Below are positions 35,401-46,751 of a DNA stretch of 64,000 nt, piece by piece (position 1 is the first letter of the stretch; the number at the start of each line of letters is the position of its first letter). The notes below the pieces were generated by a model. The model was not told the DNA's origin, made no database searches, and worked only from the letters and a program-made list of their open reading frames with translations. The stretch lies in assembly GCA_033398695.1 (NCBI GenBank), contig JAWKAU010000246.1:1-64000 (forward strand). Reading direction: 5' to 3'. Origin of the DNA: Orobanche coerulescens (Eukaryota > Streptophyta > Magnoliopsida > Lamiales > Orobanchaceae). The translations under genes and the position numbers were made by a program.

Positions 35401-35750
35401 ATCCCGGTACCTTACGGCGTAACCCAGTGGCCAAGGTGAATAAATCGATGGTTAGATACCTCGCTATGGTGATGGATGATCCGACATACTAGACGAATGC
35501 GAAAATGAACAAGTCTAACACATGCCAAAAATGATACTTCCAGCACAAGACTACCAATCACGATGATAATTATAATACTCCGTCCGACACTCAAGCGGAG
35601 ATGAAATGACGATCGGTAAGCGATACGGTTACAACATGCCGAATGAGCGCAAATGAATGAATCATGGTGATGAATGATTATAAATGAGTGAAAAAAATTA
35701 CGAGTGATAGTTCTTGAGTGAAAATAAATGAATTCTCAATAGGGTATTAC
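32478..35750 (-). mobile_element. 5' LTR of third-level element
   Basis: Full-length partner of 22688-25962 (3273 against 3275 bp). The 83-bp repeats are at 33248-33590 and the palindrome array at 34970-35430. The right end GGTATTAC meets AAGATGCGCG, where the chromovirus RNase H resumes. Confidence 0.88.
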
Positions 35751-36060
35751 AAGATGCGCGTCACTATCTTTTCGGCTCTACATGTCGATTTTTACCGATC
35801 ATAAAAGTCAAAATACATATTTACTCGGTGAGAGTTAAATATGAGGCGAGAGGAGGTGGTTAGAGTTGATTAAGAATTATGACCTCGAAATCCTTTATCA
35901 TCAAGGCAAGGCGACGTCGTGGCCGGCGCCTTGAAGTCGGAAACCGGTTGCGTTGCGAGCGCTTGAGATCCTTACGTCTCGGTCCCGAGCTTCGGAGGGC
36001 CTTGATCGAGTTAGATGTTGAGGTCTCGTTGCAAGGGCTGTCGGGCAACTTTGTGCTTTA
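35751..36060 (+). pseudogene. pol: RNase H of chromovirus, 3' part
   Basis: HYLFGSTCRFFTDHKS and the following WLELIKNYDLEILYHQGK-like block (about 35850-35910, in shifted frames) are the end of RNase H. The linker and start of the integrase follow. It is separated from its first half by 13 kb of nested DNA. Confidence 0.75.
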
Positions 36061-37030
36061 GAGATTTCGTCATCCTTGATCGTGAAATTAAGTGAAGCAA
36101 TCGGAGGATCCGATGATTACTCAAATCCGAGAGAAGCGTTCTTAAGGAAATTCTCACAGGTTTGTGATTCACGAGGATGGTATTTTGAGATTCAGTCGGC
36201 TTTGTGTGCGAGCGACTCGAGTTGAGCGAGTATTTCTGGGAGGCCCATGCTACACCTTATTCCGTTCATCTGGTTGAGTAAGATGTACAAGGACACGAGA
36301 AGAAATTTACGGTGGAATGATATGAAGGATGAGGTCGCACGGTTTGTAGCGAGATGTTTGACTTGTCGGCGAGTCGAATCGAGCATCGGCTGGCCATTTG
36401 AGTTATTGCGATCACTTCCCATTCGGAATGGAAGTGGGAAGATATATCGATGGATTTCGTTACGAGTTTGCCGAGATCGAGGTCGGGCATGAATATGGTA
36501 TGGGTGATTATTGATCGTCGACCAAGTCGGCACATTTTACGGGCATCAAGGACACTTGGGGCCGGAGAAGTTAGCTCGTGTGTTTATCGCGCAGATTGTG
36601 AGACTTCACGGTACTCAAAGTCTATTGTTTGGATCGTGACGGCCGTTTTGTATCGCACTTACGCGGGCGGTGCATAAGGCGTTGGGTACCGTTTACACTT
36701 GAGTACCTCTTTTCATCCCGATCGGATGGACAATCGGGCAGCACTATCCAGACGTTCGAGGACTTGTTACGTGCTGTGCTCTCGATTGGAGTAGTAGTGG
36801 GAGGAACATTTGCGATCGAATTCACGTACAACAACGGTTGGCAGCGTCGGTCGGATGGCACCGTATGAGGCACTTTACGAGCGCGATGTCGATCACCGAT
36901 TTGTTGGAATGAGGCGTCCGATTTGGTCGGGACCGAGCCGGATGTCGTTTTAGAGACGAGGCGGAAGATAGAGTTAATTCGGGAACGGATGTTGGCGCGA
37001 GTCGGCGAAGTCGTATCTGCCGACATCCGT
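36061..37030 (+). pseudogene. pol: Integrase of chromovirus, frameshifted
   Basis: The HHCC zinc region includes TKMYKDTRRNLRW-like sequence and ARCLTCRRVES. The catalytic core has MDFVTSLPRSRSGMNMVWVI (first Asp, about 36450), DRDGRFVSH (second Asp, about 36630) and GQSxxTIQTFEDLLRA (about 36735, near the catalytic Glu). EFTYNNGWQR follows at about 36820. Order and spacing match Ty3/gypsy integrase. There are several frameshifts. Confidence 0.88.
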
Positions 37031-37460
37031 CGTCGACCTTTGGAATTCGAGGTGGGAGACCATGTTTTGCTAAAGGTGTCGCCGGCGAAGGAGTTTTCGT
37101 TTCGGGAAGAAAGGAAGTTGAGTCAAGATTTATCGGCCCCTTCGAGATCCTCGGCGAGTAGGTGGATTGGCATACCGTTTGGCGTTACCTCGGCCTTGAG
37201 TCATGTTCATAGCGTTTTCCATGTTTCCCGATTGAGAAATATGTCCGGATCTAGTCACATCATCGATTATAGAGATTGATGTCGCGAAGATGTTACTTTC
37301 GAAGCGCCCTTTGAAGATTTTGGAGCATCGTGAGAAGCGATTGAGGCATAAGACCATACCTTTGGTCAAGGTGCGGTGGTCGAGACACGGTGTCGGAGGC
37401 AACTTAGTAAGCAGGGATAGCATGCGTGCTAGGTACCCGAGTTGTTTGTTTCTTAAGTTT
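37031..37460 (+). pseudogene. pol: Integrase C-terminus and chromodomain
   Basis: RRRPLEFEVGDHVLLKVSPA (about 37030-37090) is the GPF/Y-module lead-in. LSHVHSVFHVSRLR (about 37195-37240) and HIIDYRD follow. HREKRLRHKTIPLVKVRWSR (37325-37385) is the chromodomain-type end, with the final SMRARYP (37420). In chromoviruses this module can target integration through histone marks. It is the clearest clade marker in the window. Confidence 0.85.
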
Positions 37461-37490
37461 GGAATGAAACTTATTTTTAGAGAGGTAGAA

Positions 37491-39549
37491 TGTAATATCC
37501 GCATTTTCTTTCCCTTGTAATGGTATTTACGGTGTAATTCTCGATTGTAGTGACCCTCATGTATCCTTGATGTAACTTTTCCGTCATCTTTTGATCGATT
37601 CTCGTAATTGTTATGCGGAACCGCCGTTTGAGTTGCCGTGGATCCGTTCTATCTTTATGATGCGTTTTGAGGTGTTAGTTTGACGTTTCGTTCATATTCG
37701 GTATTTTGGAGTCGTTTATATCTGTATCTAGCGCCGCTAAATTTCTGTATAGCATGCGCTAGAAATCCATTGGTAGCGCCTACGCTTAATTAAATAGCGC
37801 ACGCTAACGATTTAGCCACAGGAGTGGCGATTCGGCTCGGCCTTACGGACTATCGGAGTAAGCGCCGCGCTATATCGTCTAGCGCCGCGCTAATGTCGGG
37901 AGACTAGCGCCCGTTAAATTGTTGATGGCGCGCTAGTGTATTTGTCGATCTTGGCGGTTTACTCACGAACTCAATCGAGATGCTAGTTAGCGCCGCTTCT
38001 GGCTGGTATAGGTAGCGCACGCTAGCAGGTCGAGTGAGGTTTGGGCGGTTAGCTCTTGGACTCGGCGATGTTCGGGTAGCGCACGCTATTGGTCGATAGC
38101 GCGCTCTGAGGCCGATTAGCGCACGCTACGCATGTATGGTAGCGCACGCTAACGGCACAGCCACGGGCGGGGCGCTAACGGGAGGGTTTGTAACCTATCC
38201 GTTAGCGCCACGCTAACCTTGAGGTCTTAGCGTGCGCTAACACTCCACAGCTATATAAACCGGGGAGTTGGCCAGGAGTAATCACAAAATCTCATTTCTT
38301 CCTCTTTCATGGCCGGCGACTCGAGAGGCGATTTGAGGCGATTTTCTTCCTCAATCACTTGAGAGATTCTTGTGCTTGAGTTCTTGGTGTAAGACTAACA
38401 TCATCCACTTGTGTTTCTCATCCTAAATCCAAGGTAATCTCTTAGAACCCTACTTTTGGATAATTTGGGGGTTTTGGGATTTTCTTAGATCCGTTCCGTT
38501 TCGATGATGGATTAATGAAGAATATGAGTAATATTCTTTGTAATCTAAGTTTCCCAACGGAAACATGTTATATTTCGTGAATTTTACGGAATCAAGAGGT
38601 TCGGTTGTGGTCCGCCCTCGTTGTTGTTTATATACGAATATACATGAATCGTAGGCGGGTTTCCGGGAGTATTCCATTTCCATAATCATTTAGAAGTGGT
38701 TGTGATTGTGCTATTCAAATCGTTAGGTTCATTTCCGCCGGTTCCTTGCGGTCGTGTTCAACTCTTCCATTTCGTTCGTGTCATCGTCTAATTAATCGAG
38801 GCAAGTATCCTTATGAACTTACAATCTTGGCATAGTAGTTTTGTATGAGAAATTGTGTGTGTGTGTGTATGCTCACTACGGGTTAGACTCGACGGGGTCT
38901 CGGTAGGGGTCCACGGAGGTGTGGATCGACGAGCTTTGCTTTTAACCACTACGGGTTAGATCCGACGGGGTCTCGGTAGGGGTCCACGGAGGTGTGGATC
39001 GACGGTTAATTGTGGTGAATTTTACAAATGTGATTTGATATTGGCATTTAGAAATGAGTCTTTCAAGCGGTTTTCTTTATTGCATGCATTACTATATGTG
39101 TAAGATGTAAGTTGTTCATCTGGTTACTTGTACTAGCGTAATTGCTAACCCCTCACGGGGATCCGTTTTGGGAAATTTGTTTTATGAATTTGGTCGGGTT
39201 CATCGAGGCAATGGTATTGGACGGTATGCGGATGATGGCAGCGTGATGATTGTGCCTAAGTGACGTCTTAATGTCTTTTGTCTTTTCATCCTTTGTCGCT
39301 TTTGAACTAATGGTTGTACTCGAGTACTTAAGAGTTCTTGTCCGTCAGGATTGTATTGTTGCTATATGTTTGTGTGATTGATGATGTTATGTTTGGCCAG
39401 GTAAAGGTGGATTATTGTTTTGCGTCTTTATGACATGGTGTTGGTTTGTCGTTCATGTGAGTCGATGAGTATGATCTTTGTTCGACTGGTGGGTCCCATA
39501 TAGGGATTCACGGCGGCGTAATATACCTCGAATATCTTGAGGTGTTACA
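37491..39549 (+). mobile_element. 3' LTR of chromovirus
   Basis: It begins TGTAATATCC after a polypurine-like TTTTTAGAGAGGTAGAA and ends GGTGTTACA followed by TCATT. A TATA box is at 38252-38259. It differs from the 5' LTR mainly by small indels around GC-rich repeats. Confidence 0.92.
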
Positions 39550-39554
39550 TCATT

Positions 39555-40948
39555 TTGGGACTTGACCTCTTTATGATTGTATTGATATCAAGGGATTGGT
39601 TGACACGGCCGTCGGCAAATTATGCCAAATATTCTTGTTGTTTGTAAATGGCGGTTCAAGGCATTACGATACTTGTTGGTAAAGTTGCTATCGATAGCGG
39701 TTCGCGGTATCGATGTATCGATTATTATTGTTCGCGATTAATGTCGTTACGAGACATCGTTGAATCTTTGTCATCGAATTGGATACATTGCTATGATGTT
39801 GCGTTAACCGATTGGGGACGTTTGATATATCCTTTTGTCATCTCCGTTTCGGTGGTCGGTTTAAGACACCGGGACATCTATTCTATCGTATCATTGATTA
39901 TCGATTGACCGTTCTAGGGTAATCGAGGTATTGAATTGGGATTATCGAAGATAATTCCCATCCGTTGTCGAAGCTACTCTCATCCGTTGTATCATTGTTA
40001 TCTATTGGCCATTCTACGGTAATCGAAGTATTGAATTGGGATTATCAATGATAATTCCCATCCGTTGAATTATTATTGTCGTGTTGACCGATTCAAGGCA
40101 GCACATTATTATTCTTGTGAACTCGGTAATTTTGTGATCGTTGAGGGTTGAGGATTTTCCGAATTGTGGTGTTGTGATTATTGCCGTGTTAATCGGTCCT
40201 TAGGAAATTCTGATCCCAGGATGGTTGTTTTGAATATCGTTTGTCGTGTCGATCTTTCATTATTCGTGTGTCATCGTTCACTTGGTGAGTCGTATGATCC
40301 GTATTGGATGTTTTATCCCTTGAGTTTCGTTGTCATGTTGTATCGTGGCATATCTGGAATCATGTCTGCGTCGATTGGTTATGTGTAAGAATTCTTAGCC
40401 GGGCACCGATGGTCATGCGTGGATATTTCCGCATTGGACCATGCACGAGGCGTAGTTCTTGAGGCTAATTAGGTATATTGTCACACGTATATTACGGATT
40501 CCGTATACGGGGTGGACATGTGCACGGACACATTTAGGATCGGGCGTCTTGTGATGTCCCTCTTGAGCTTTATTGATTGATCGTTCGTAGTCCATGTTGT
40601 ATTGGATATGTCAAGCCAATTGCCCAGTTGTTCATCGCCGAGGGTATGTCAAACGGATCGAGGTTGCTCCTTTGAGATCTGTATTGTGATGATTCTGACT
40701 TTGGGTGTTCGGCTTTCGAGGCCATTGTGATGTATCGGTATTCCGTTGGAGCCTTCGGGCATTGTGAATTCGTATCTTTTCGGCATTGGTTTGGTTTGCC
40801 TTCGGGTAATGTATTGTGGTGTTCTATATTGATGATTCGCCGTTTGGGCGTAAGTTTGATTCTTGTGTATCTCGTTGAGTTTTCTGGCGAAATATTTCTT
40901 CTCCTACTGTTTTAAGTTTGGACGAAACTTCTTTTAGGAAGGGTAGAA
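39555..40948 (+). other. 3' interior of outer element
   Basis: Non-coding as far as I can tell. GGGATTATCxAxGATAATTCCCATCCGTTG occurs twice (39938 and 40035) and contains an imperfect palindrome. At 40755-40835 a faint RT-like string (GHCEFV) appears but is not supported by neighbouring motifs. It ends with a GACGAAACTTCTTTTAGGAAGGGTAGAA polypurine signature. Confidence 0.6.
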
Positions 40949-42985
40949 TGTAATACCGTAATTTTGATCCCGGAAATTTTCTATTTTTGGCGGAAGTCTA
41001 TTTTGACGACTTGCTTGGGACGTTTCGTCATCTGAGAAATGATTAATTCTATACTTTTTGTCATCAGAGTTCGTTTCGGTATCGTTACATTGAATTAGTG
41101 TTCTTTAGCGACTTTTCCACGTATGAGTTCGACTTTGTTAAATCACCATAAATTCTTGAAACTCCAAAAATTCTGAATCTTTTCAATATTATAGATCATC
41201 GAGTTAGCTTTCCAATGATTCAAGCGGTGAGTCAATCAGTCGGACGAGAGAGTTATGGTCGTTTTAGCTCACCCGCTCATTTTTTCGGTATTGGCGATCA
41301 CGCCCGGCCGGACTCGGTCGTGTCGTCCGATTCACGGCCCGTGCCGTACTCGTCGGAAATGCGAAGTTTACGCGATCGAACTTCGGCCGTGTCGTCCGAC
41401 ACGGCCCGTCTCGTACTCTTAGGATAAGCGAGCCGTGAAACCACGCGGCCGTGTTCGGGACACGGTCGAGTCATCTTGAAGTCATTTGTCGGACGGGTCA
41501 CTATCGGATGGCCCTCGGCGCGCGACCGTGTCAAGCGGGACACGGTCGAGTCCTGTCGGCGGTATGCGACACGGCCGTGCCGATCGGCCGCGGGCCGTGT
41601 CGGCGAGCGATCGGCCTATAAAGGCCACTGAGGCGTTTTTATCGCCATTTTCACCTTCTTCTTCTCCTTTTCAGCGGTGGCGTGTTCTAAGCTTGAAGCC
41701 ATGTTGTTTAACAACATATCCATGGAGTTCTTTGGGTTATATCATCAATCGTTAAATCGATATCATCCCTTGATCCAGCGAATCAAGGTTAGATCTTTAG
41801 AACCCTACTTTTGGTAAAATTGGGGGTTTTCACGTTTTTGTCCGATTCGTTCTGTTTTGTCGATTAATTCATGATGGATATGATTAATCTTGTTGGTATT
41901 CTTAGTTTCCCTACGGACTCATGGTATATTTCGTGATTTTTACGGAATCGAGAGGGTTTGGTTGTGGTCCGCCCTCGTTGTGGTTTATATACGAATATAC
42001 ATGAATCGTAGGCGAGTTTCGAGTCTCTTCGTGTAATTTGAGTATGGATAATTAATTGTCATATTCCTTGCGAATCGTTTAGGTGTCGGAGCGCGTTCTC
42101 GGACCTACCGAACTCATATCTTTCCTCAGTTCGATTTCTCGATGTCTCAAAGGCAAGTATACATTTATGATTATGCGTTCTCGACTTTGAAAGTAAGAAA
42201 TATTGATGGCATATCATGAACTAACCGTTTTACGGCATTCATAGATATATTAATTGGCATGTAATGAGCGAACCGTTTGTGGCATTCCTACATGTATCGG
42301 CGTATGAGGTGAGCGAACCGTTTTGGCGGCATTCACATACGTAGCAGCGTATGAGGTGAGCGAACCGTTTCTCGGCATTCACATACGTCTTATGAGATTT
42401 TAGTTATTAGGAATACTAGTCTTAAATTGATGAATTGACGGATATTGATGAATTGACGGATATTGATGAATTGACGGATATTGATGAATTGATGGATATT
42501 GATGAATTGTGGATTACATTTACTTTATTGTCGAGAAGTATTATGTTTCATATTGTTATACTTGCACTAGCTATTCGGCGGCTAACCCCTTTATGGGAAA
42601 TCGTTTCATGTATTTGAGTTCGGGGAGAGCGGACGGCGGAGTGCAGGTCGGCATGAAGATGATGGGCAAGTGTGATCTTGTGTCTTGTCTCGGTTATCTC
42701 TTTTGGTTTCCTCCATTCGGTGTTGTTGTCTTTGGAATGGATTTTTAAATACTCGAGTATTGTATTTGATTTCCTTGATGTTAGGCTGTGTTGCCGAGGT
42801 ATTGATTTGTGCGGTGATGTATATGGTTTCATTGTTTATGGTTTGAATACCATTTGTATCGTCTTTCTTTCTATTGTATGTAGACCTTATCGGTCAAGTT
42901 TATAGTTCCGCATATGTTTAGCCTTGTGGGACCCACGGCGGGGCTCACGGTCTTTGTAATATACTGAATAACTTGGGGTGTTACA
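40949..42985 (+). mobile_element. 3' LTR of outer element
   Basis: Partner of 12616-14629, with TATAAA at 41617-41622. It has one more 18-bp repeat unit than the 5' LTR and several indels in the GC-rich array. It is followed by the duplication ATGAA. Confidence 0.9.
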
Positions 42986-43009
42986 ATGAATAGATTTTCT
43001 TTTGGAATC

Positions 43010-43325
43010 AACCTTTTTTTGGAGTAAGCTGGATTATCTATTTTAGAGTTCGAGTCCTTGAATGGCTTGTTTGTAAGATAAAGGAGGAAAGTTGTTTGAG
43101 ATTTGAGAATATTACCTAATACTTGGCTGGTTATGAGAAATAGGTTTTGAAGTATAATCGTCGTGGTTGCATCCTTGCTTTCTTGTTCATCGAAAAATTT
43201 CAAGCTAAATAAAGACTAGCTTGTTTCTCGAGATACTTGAGTCTATGAATAGCGGTAAATAGATTATTAATAAAAATTGGGTGAAAAGTTGGGTCGGAAG
43301 AAAGCTGTTGTAGCGAAGACCGGTA
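43010..43325 (-). pseudogene. Endogenous pararetrovirus ORF, copy 1 (remaining part)
   Basis: The minus strand holds INNLFIAIHRLKYLEKQ (about 43210-43270) and LGNILKSQTTFLLYLTNKPF. It matches 59022-59340 in copy 2. It is the 5' part of the ORF interrupted at 12615/42991. It lies directly after the RNase H sequence, as in petuvirus/florendovirus-like integrated genomes. Confidence 0.6.
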
Positions 43326-43436
43326 TTTGACATGATATTTGTCAAGGGCAATGTGTAATTTGAGGGTTTTAAGACCATTGGAAGGAGGATTAAAAGAACT
43401 TGATTACGAAGGGTGATAATTATTCATCAGGGTTTT

Positions 43437-43770
43437 CCTGTAAAAATTCTCTTGTTAAAAAATGCGGAAGTGAATTTGAAGATCCTTTTATATATTCTAT
43501 TTGAATAAAAACACTTAAGATGGCTTGCCATCTAGCAAATATTTGTTTTGAAACTATATTTTTAACATCTTTTTGTAAAATCTCCTTAGCGATTTACAAT
43601 CTATTCTAAGCGAGAAAAGTTTTGTTATAAAGGTCGTCTTGGAATTTTGAAATACATAAAACTATGGATAAGATTTCTTTCTTAACCGTTGAATAGTTCT
43701 TTTGAGATCGAAGCGAATCCACGAATGAAATCTAACAACTGCTCTTTACTAGATGAATTGTTTTGTAAAA
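43437..43770 (-). pseudogene. Endogenous pararetrovirus RNase H region, copy 1
   Basis: Minus-strand fragments include the family-typical SKQIFARWQAILSVF and LPHFLTREFLQ, preceded by KKEILSIVLCISKFQDDL in a neighbouring frame. These are strong markers of the RNase H end of Caulimoviridae-type polyproteins. RT is not present upstream, where the expected position holds about 400 bp of unrelated sequence. It is broken by frameshifts. Confidence 0.75.
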
Positions 43771-43899
43771 GTGTTTGTTTGAGTATTCCCCCATACCGGA
43801 CTCGGGTGAATTATGACTTCTCCACCAACTAAAGTAGATGCCACTTGAGGAAAAGACAAAACTCCGGCTCAACTCCGGCTCAAAGAAGTGCCCACTCGA

Positions 43900-44010
43900 C
43901 AAAGTTGTGGAGGGACCCCTCCACTTTAAAAAAGAAGATGCTAATGTAATTCAAATTCAAATGGAAACTCAAATTACTTTGTATCTCATATCTATAAATA
44001 AATTGTCTTT
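43900..44010 (+). promoter_or_regulatory. Possible promoter (TATA) in pararetrovirus-derived sequence
   Basis: CTATAAATAAATTG (about 43994-44007, plus strand) lies about 85 bp after the inverted repeat GGAGGGACCCCTCC. The same is found at about 60014. The orientation is opposite to the adjacent viral ORFs. If real, it is a rearranged viral or host promoter. Evidence is only the box and its conservation between the two copies. Confidence 0.3.
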
Positions 44011-44159
44011 AGTTTCATTTCGATCATCAGTTGTTTTGAGAAAAAAACATCTAGCACAAAATATTTCCTATCTTGTAACCCATTCCAACCACTTTGAAGT
44101 TCTCAAGATTTCATATTTCATATTTTGTATTTAGCCTCGATAATTCAAGTAAGAATCCA

Positions 44160-44475
44160 TCTCTTGTAAATCATCTCTTGTTGTTGTGATTTCTTATTAC
44201 AATCTTCTTTTCTATGAATTCAAATAATATGGGATGACCCATAATTTTGGTAGTTATTCCTTTGTGATTAGTAACATAAGGGTATATTGAGGTAAGAAAA
44301 GGAGTTCCTAATATCATATCAATATTAAGATCTTTGACAAGAATAAATTGAGTCCTAAAACAGTACCCTTGATTACAAATATGAGCTTTAGTTAATTTAT
44401 ATTTTACATTAAGTGGAGTTGAATTAGCACCAACTAATATTTCTTGAATGATAATAAGGTGAACAAAGTTGAAAA
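44160..44475 (-). pseudogene. Endogenous pararetrovirus aspartic-protease region, copy 2
   Basis: Same minus-strand frame as 5870-6185, with ILGTPFL. Here the frame stays open slightly further (HPILFEFIEKKIVIRNHNNK), because copy 1 has lost a base in ATTCAAATAAT. No RT follows. Confidence 0.7.
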
Positions 44476-44657
44476 GAGTTTCGAATATGTAGAAAACTAT
44501 AAGTTTCTCAAATTATTTTATACAACTTATTGTGTGTGTGTGTGTGTGTGTGTGTAGCTTCTATTAGAATGTTGCATAGTGACGTTACTAGGGACCTACT
44601 TTTGACTAGATTAAGCGAATAACATAATAAAGTAGACAAGTATTTGTATTTATGTTA

Positions 44658-45810
44658 GGGAAAACTACATTTATTATCTTAACATATGGACTTTTTTACG
44701 TCCGTATCCTAATAATTGCAAATTGCCATATAACGTATTCAAAATTTTAATGTCTGTGTCCTAATACAGGAATCGCCAATTTGCCGTGTGGCACACGGAA
44801 ATTTGACGTGGTAAAAACATCAGTTCCAAATCAGTAGTTATCAATTAAAAAAATTAAAAAAATATAAATTATAAAACAAAATTGAAAAATTAAAATTATA
44901 AAATACAATGGTAAAATAAAATAATAAATTAAAAAAAATTAAAAAAATTATAAGAATTATAAATGTGGTCAATTAAAATTTTATAATTGTATAATTTTTT
45001 AAAATTAAAATTATAAAATAAAACTGTAAAATAAAATTAAAAAATTAAAAAATTAAAAATTGTAACAAATTATAAAATTATAAATGTGGTCAATTTTTTT
45101 TTATAATTTTATATTTTTTTAATTTTTTAAAAATAAAAACTTATAAAATTATAAAAAATAAATAAATAATAAAAAATTATAAACTAAAAATGAAAAATTA
45201 AAATTATAAAATACAATTGTAAAATAAAATTATAAAATTAAAAATTTAAAAAATTATAAAAAATTATAAAAACTATAAATATGGTCAATTAAAATTTTAT
45301 AATTTTATAATTTTTAAAATTAAAATTATAAAATAAAACTGTAATATAATTAAAAAATAAAAAATTGTAAAATTTTTAATAAATTAAAAAATTAAAAAAT
45401 AAAAAATAAAATTTTAAAATTAAAATTATAAAATAAAATTGTAAAATAAAATTAAAAAATTAAAAAAATTAAAAAGTATAAAAAATTATAAAAATTATAA
45501 ACGTGGTCAATTTTATTTTATAATTTAATTTTATAAAAATTAAAAAATTATAAAGAATTGCAATTTTTAATTTTTTAATTTTAATTGATAGCTGTTGATT
45601 TGGAGGTGATGTGGTCACTTTTATTTTATTAAAATGATCGATCAAGCCACGTCAAATTTAGGTGTGCCACAGGCAAATTGGCCGGATTCCGGGCATTAGG
45701 TCACAAATATTAAAATTTAAAATACGTTATATGGTAATTTGCAATTATGCTTAGGTTAGGATACAGATGTAAAAAGGTCCATACGTTAGGACAATAAATG
45801 TAGTTTTACC
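44658..45810. mobile_element. Mutator-like MITE, copy 2
   Basis: It is flanked by TTTATGTTA (44649-44657 and 45811-45819). The terminal inverted repeats and A/T core match 6349-7484. Differences are mainly A- and T-run lengths. It sits at the same place in the tandem unit, so insertion preceded the duplication. Confidence 0.82.
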
Positions 45811-45813
45811 TTT

Positions 45814-46751
45814 ATGTTATAACGATTGCAAGAAAGAAATTATGAAAAGCGATAAGAACACAAACAGTTTACGTGGTTGACTAAAAATGAGTTAGCTACT
45901 TTCACGGGCAGAAGAGAGGAACGATTATTATTAATGTTAAAGTATAATTATAATGAGTGTAAAGACCCTAGTTATCTTAGCTCTTGAGTCTTGAAGATTG
46001 CCGGAAGAACGAGTTGAAGCTCTGTGAGTTCTTGTTACAAAGATGAGGTGTTCTCTGTATTGTTTCTTTGTGTGTAATCGTGTTTACGTTTTAACGTCCT
46101 TTTTGCCAATGATGGAGGCCTCCTATTTATAGGAGAAGAGGTTCTTGGGATGTCCACTGTCCCACACGGGCGATCGCCCTTACTGCAATAAATAAGGCGG
46201 GCGATCGTCCCACCACGGGGGACAGTTTCCTTAAACTCCACAGCTGCTGCTGGCAGCCCGATGCGCGAACCAATGAGGAGGCGACATGTGCCTTACGTCG
46301 CTGTCTTGGGAGGTACCACCTAGGACCTTTCGGCGGAGTGCAGCCGGTAGGTGAGGCCGTCCTTGTCACTTCACAGTGGCTGAAGAGGTGGAGTCTGACT
46401 GTTCTCGTTGTCTTGGGAGGTCCCACCTAGGACCTTTCGGTGGAGTGTCATTAGGTGAGGCCGTCTTTGTCAGCGGCAGTGGCGATGGTGCAGGTAAGGC
46501 ACATTCTCGCGGCGCCTTTTGCGGATCTGCACGTGGGCCTTCATCCGAGTCGGTCTTCGCGAGACTTTGGCAGTGTCGGATTTACACGTGGCATGGGGCG
46601 GTCGTCCCGGTCGGATATTAGGGGAGATCGCCGAGTGCGATAGGCGATCGCCTTGGGCGTCGATCGCTAGGCACTTGCCCGGCATCTGTCATCTTCGATT
46701 GGCATCCGGCCGTTATGCGATCGCCATCGGCGTATAAATCAACGCACAACA
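45814..46751 (-). mobile_element. GC-rich LTR-like block, copy 2
   Basis: Counterpart of 7489-8417, with the minus-strand TATA box (about 46130) and GCGATCGCC words. Indels against copy 1 cluster in the GC-rich half. Confidence 0.5.

Larger units (their letters stand above)
22688..35750 (-). mobile_element. Non-autonomous LTR element with 3.27 kb LTRs, third level
   Basis: Long direct repeats lie at 22688-25962 and 32478-35750. AAGAT flanks both sides (22683-22687 and 35751-35755). The PBS (32458-32471) and the polypurine signature (about 25963-25990: GAGGACGAAACTCTTTTAAGGGGG on the minus strand) give the minus orientation. After removing the nested element the interior is about 2.1 kb, non-coding and partly tandem repeat. 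This fits a LARD-type derivative. The terminal TG/CA pairs look eroded (CAACACCC rather than TGCAACACCC). Confidence 0.88.
17603..39549 (+). mobile_element. Tekay/Del-like chromovirus (Ty3/gypsy), second level
   Basis: The LTRs are 17603-19659 and 37491-39549. The 5-bp duplication TCATT flanks it exactly (17598-17602 and 39550-39554). The gene order gag, protease, RT, RNase H, integrase, chromodomain is the chromovirus order. The segment ending in HREKRLRHKTIPLVKVRW is the chromodomain-containing integrase tail typical of the Tekay/Del clade. The open frame is broken throughout, and RNase H is split by a 13 kb insertion at 22688-35750. Confidence 0.92.
12616..42985 (+). mobile_element. Outer LTR retrotransposon of a four-level nest
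   Basis: The 5' LTR is 12616-14629 and the 3' LTR 40949-42985. It is flanked by the 5-bp duplication ATGAA (12611-12615 and 42986-42990). The empty target is visible in tandem copy 2 near 59000, where GGGGTATGAATAGATTTT runs uninterrupted. Its own interior, once nested elements are removed, is about 4.4 kb: 14630-17602 plus 39555-40948. No pol domain is supported in it, so it is probably non-autonomous. Confidence 0.9.

Noticed and set aside
40755..40850. Possible RT remnant (GHCEFV) in the outer element interior
   Set aside because: One short string without the neighbouring MPFGLTNAP or YxDD motifs; likely chance.
42435..42617. ORF beginning with a repeated TDIDEL peptide
   Set aside because: It is the translation of an 18-bp tandem repeat in an LTR. 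The matching 5' LTR does not keep the same frame.
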